Source: Ignavibacteriota bacterium
GTDB lineage: Bacteria > Bacteroidota > Kapaibacteriia > Palsa-1295
Length of the DNA stretch: 5,568 nt
Direction: 5' to 3'
NCBI GenBank assembly: GCA_003151215.1
Contig: PLXB01000485.1
Span: 1-5,568 of the forward strand
Shown here: piece by piece, positions 4,721 through 5,568 of the stretch
Layout of the letters: every line of letters begins with the position of its first letter
Numbering within the stretch: position 1 is the stretch's first letter
Translations under genes and position numbers: made by a program
Notes under the pieces: generated by a model
Database searches by the model: none
Seen by the model: only the letters and a program-made list of their open reading frames with translations
Told to the model about the DNA's origin: nothing

Positions 4721-5568
4721 ATGAAATCAAATAGATTCCACGCTTTACTTTTTTTCATTGCGCTCATTTGCTTTGCCTCGGGTCTATCATATTCCCAGAC
4801 GATGACTGCGATCACAGCAAGTGACCTGCGCCTTCGGATGAGTATTCTTGCAAGTGATTCTCTTGCAGGCAGACTAACCGGCTCGATTGGCTGTGAGAAA
4901 GCCGCAAGATATATTGCTTCGGAATTTAAGCGAATCGGCTTGGAACCTCTTGATTCAGCGAGAAGCTATTTTCAGAACTATGAATTCTCCGAAAAGACAT
5001 TCGATTCGACAAAAACTGAAAAGACGAAGGCTGCAAATGTCATCGGCTATATTCGTGGGAATGACAACAAACTGAGAGATGAAGTAGTGATCATAGGTGC
5101 GCATTATGATCACCTCGGTATGGGCGGCGGGAATGCACTTGATACGGTAAAGGCAATTCATTATGGCGCCGATGATAATGCAAGCGGAAGTGTCGGTTTG
5201 CTCGAACTTGCAGAATATTATTCCAAGCATCGAAATGAATTGAAACGCAGTCTCATTTTCATCTCATTCAGCGGAGAAGAAGAGGGACTTTTTGGAAGTA
5301 TTCATTATGCAAAGAATCCTCTTTTGCCGATTGAAAAAACTCAGGCAATGATCAATATGGATATGATCGGCAGATTGAAAGATAGTATTCTCATCGTCGA
5401 AGGAATGGGTACTTCTCCATACTGGAAGCAACTGATGGACTCATTAAAACATGATAATTTCAATATGCGCTATAAGCCCGACGGCGTCGGACCAAGCGAT
5501 CATTCCTCTTTCTACCGAAAGAATGTCCCTGTTCTATTTTATTTTACCGGATTGCATAAAGATTATCA
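4721..5568 (+). CDS. Secreted M28-family zinc aminopeptidase/peptidase, 3' end outside window
   Basis: The frame is open from the ATG at 4721 through the right edge (282 complete codons). The N-terminus looks like a type I signal peptide: Lys2 and Arg5, a hydrophobic core at about 8-20, and a likely cut after SYS near residue 25; no lipobox is seen, since Cys17 is preceded by LI. The M28 N-terminal motif LASDSLAGRLTGSIGCEKAARYI spans 43-65. Aligning to the Aeromonas (Vibrio) aminopeptidase gives zinc ligand His128 (GAHYDH) with supporting Asp130, bridging Asp152 (GADDNASG), catalytic Glu186 and ligand Glu187 (SGEEEGLFGS), and ligand Asp214 (NMDMIGR). The last zinc-binding His is expected in the YH of the GLHKDYH-type motif, at the codon cut by the edge. 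It likely trims peptides in the periplasm or outside the cell. No protease-associated domain insert is seen. Substrate preference is unknown. Confidence 0.93.
   Translation, partial: MKSNRFHALLFFIALICFASGLSYSQTMTAITASDLRLRMSILASDSLAGRLTGSIGCEKAARYIASEFKRIGLEPLDSARSYFQNYEFSEKTFDSTKTEKTKAANVIGYIRGNDNKLRDEVVIIGAHYDHLGMGGGNALDTVKAIHYGADDNASGSVGLLELAEYYSKHRNELKRSLIFISFSGEEEGLFGSIHYAKNPLLPIEKTQAMINMDMIGRLKDSILIVEGMGTSPYWKQLMDSLKHDNFNMRYKPDGVGPSDHSSFYRKNVPVLFYFTGLHKDY

Noticed and set aside
4712..4722. Lipobox at Cys17 of the peptidase leader suggesting a lipoprotein
   Set aside because: The residues before Cys17 are A-L-I, and the -1 position needs Gly, Ala or Ser; a signal peptidase I site near SYSQ fits better.
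4955..5230. 91-codon minus-strand frame inside the peptidase
   Set aside because: Antisense shadow of a conserved M28 domain carrying zinc-binding motifs in the sense frame.
1..5568. Mobile element, CRISPR array, toxin-antitoxin, phage-defence or RNA genes
   Set aside because: No transposase, terminal inverted repeats, spaced direct repeats, tRNA-like folds or defence domains were seen on either strand; the window is nearly filled by metabolic and housekeeping genes.

Overview
The window looks like ordinary bacterial chromosome, carrying acyl-CoA (beta-oxidation or phenylacetate-type) metabolism genes. Base composition is moderate, roughly low-to-mid 40s percent G+C by eye. Spacers between genes are short and A/T-rich. 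None of the six complete starts has a GGAGG-like Shine-Dalgarno site, and one start follows a TAnnTTTG-type element. These traits suggest the Bacteroidota / Chlorobiota / Ignavibacteriota / Kapabacteria group, but this is inference from style and protein flavour, not a taxonomic marker.

Layout. The left edge (1-191, + strand) holds the C-terminal end of a crotonase-family protein. It converges on a five-gene minus-strand block across a bidirectional intrinsic terminator (213-244). Read in transcription order, the block is: a classical short-chain enoyl-CoA hydratase (3845 to 3069), a PaaG-type crotonase isomerase (3030 to 2242), a short 3-hydroxyacyl-CoA dehydrogenase (2184 to 1327), an NAD(P)H-dependent FMN/quinone reductase (1327 to 758, overlapping the previous stop as TAATG), and a Bcp/PrxQ thiol peroxidase (712 to 248). 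Upstream on the same strand is a separate Bax inhibitor-1/YetJ-type seven-helix membrane protein (4635 to 3934). It is insulated from the block by a strong minus-strand intrinsic terminator (3879-3915). Divergent from it, across an 85-base spacer, a secreted M28 zinc peptidase starts at 4721 and runs off the right edge.

How the genes work together. The first three genes of the block give hydration, isomerisation and NAD-linked oxidation of an unsaturated acyl-CoA. They appear in the same order as paaF-paaG-paaH in the E. coli phenylacetate operon. No ring-activating (paaA-E, paaK) or thiolase gene is visible, so general beta-oxidation of unsaturated substrates is equally possible. The two downstream redox genes may protect against quinones or peroxides formed during that metabolism; this is inferred from co-orientation only. 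No mobile element, CRISPR array, RNA gene or clearly novel system is visible. The most interesting points are the PaaG-like active site lacking both hydratase glutamates, the paaFGH-flavin reductase-peroxidase grouping, the terminator architecture, and small repeats and palindromes in the spacers.
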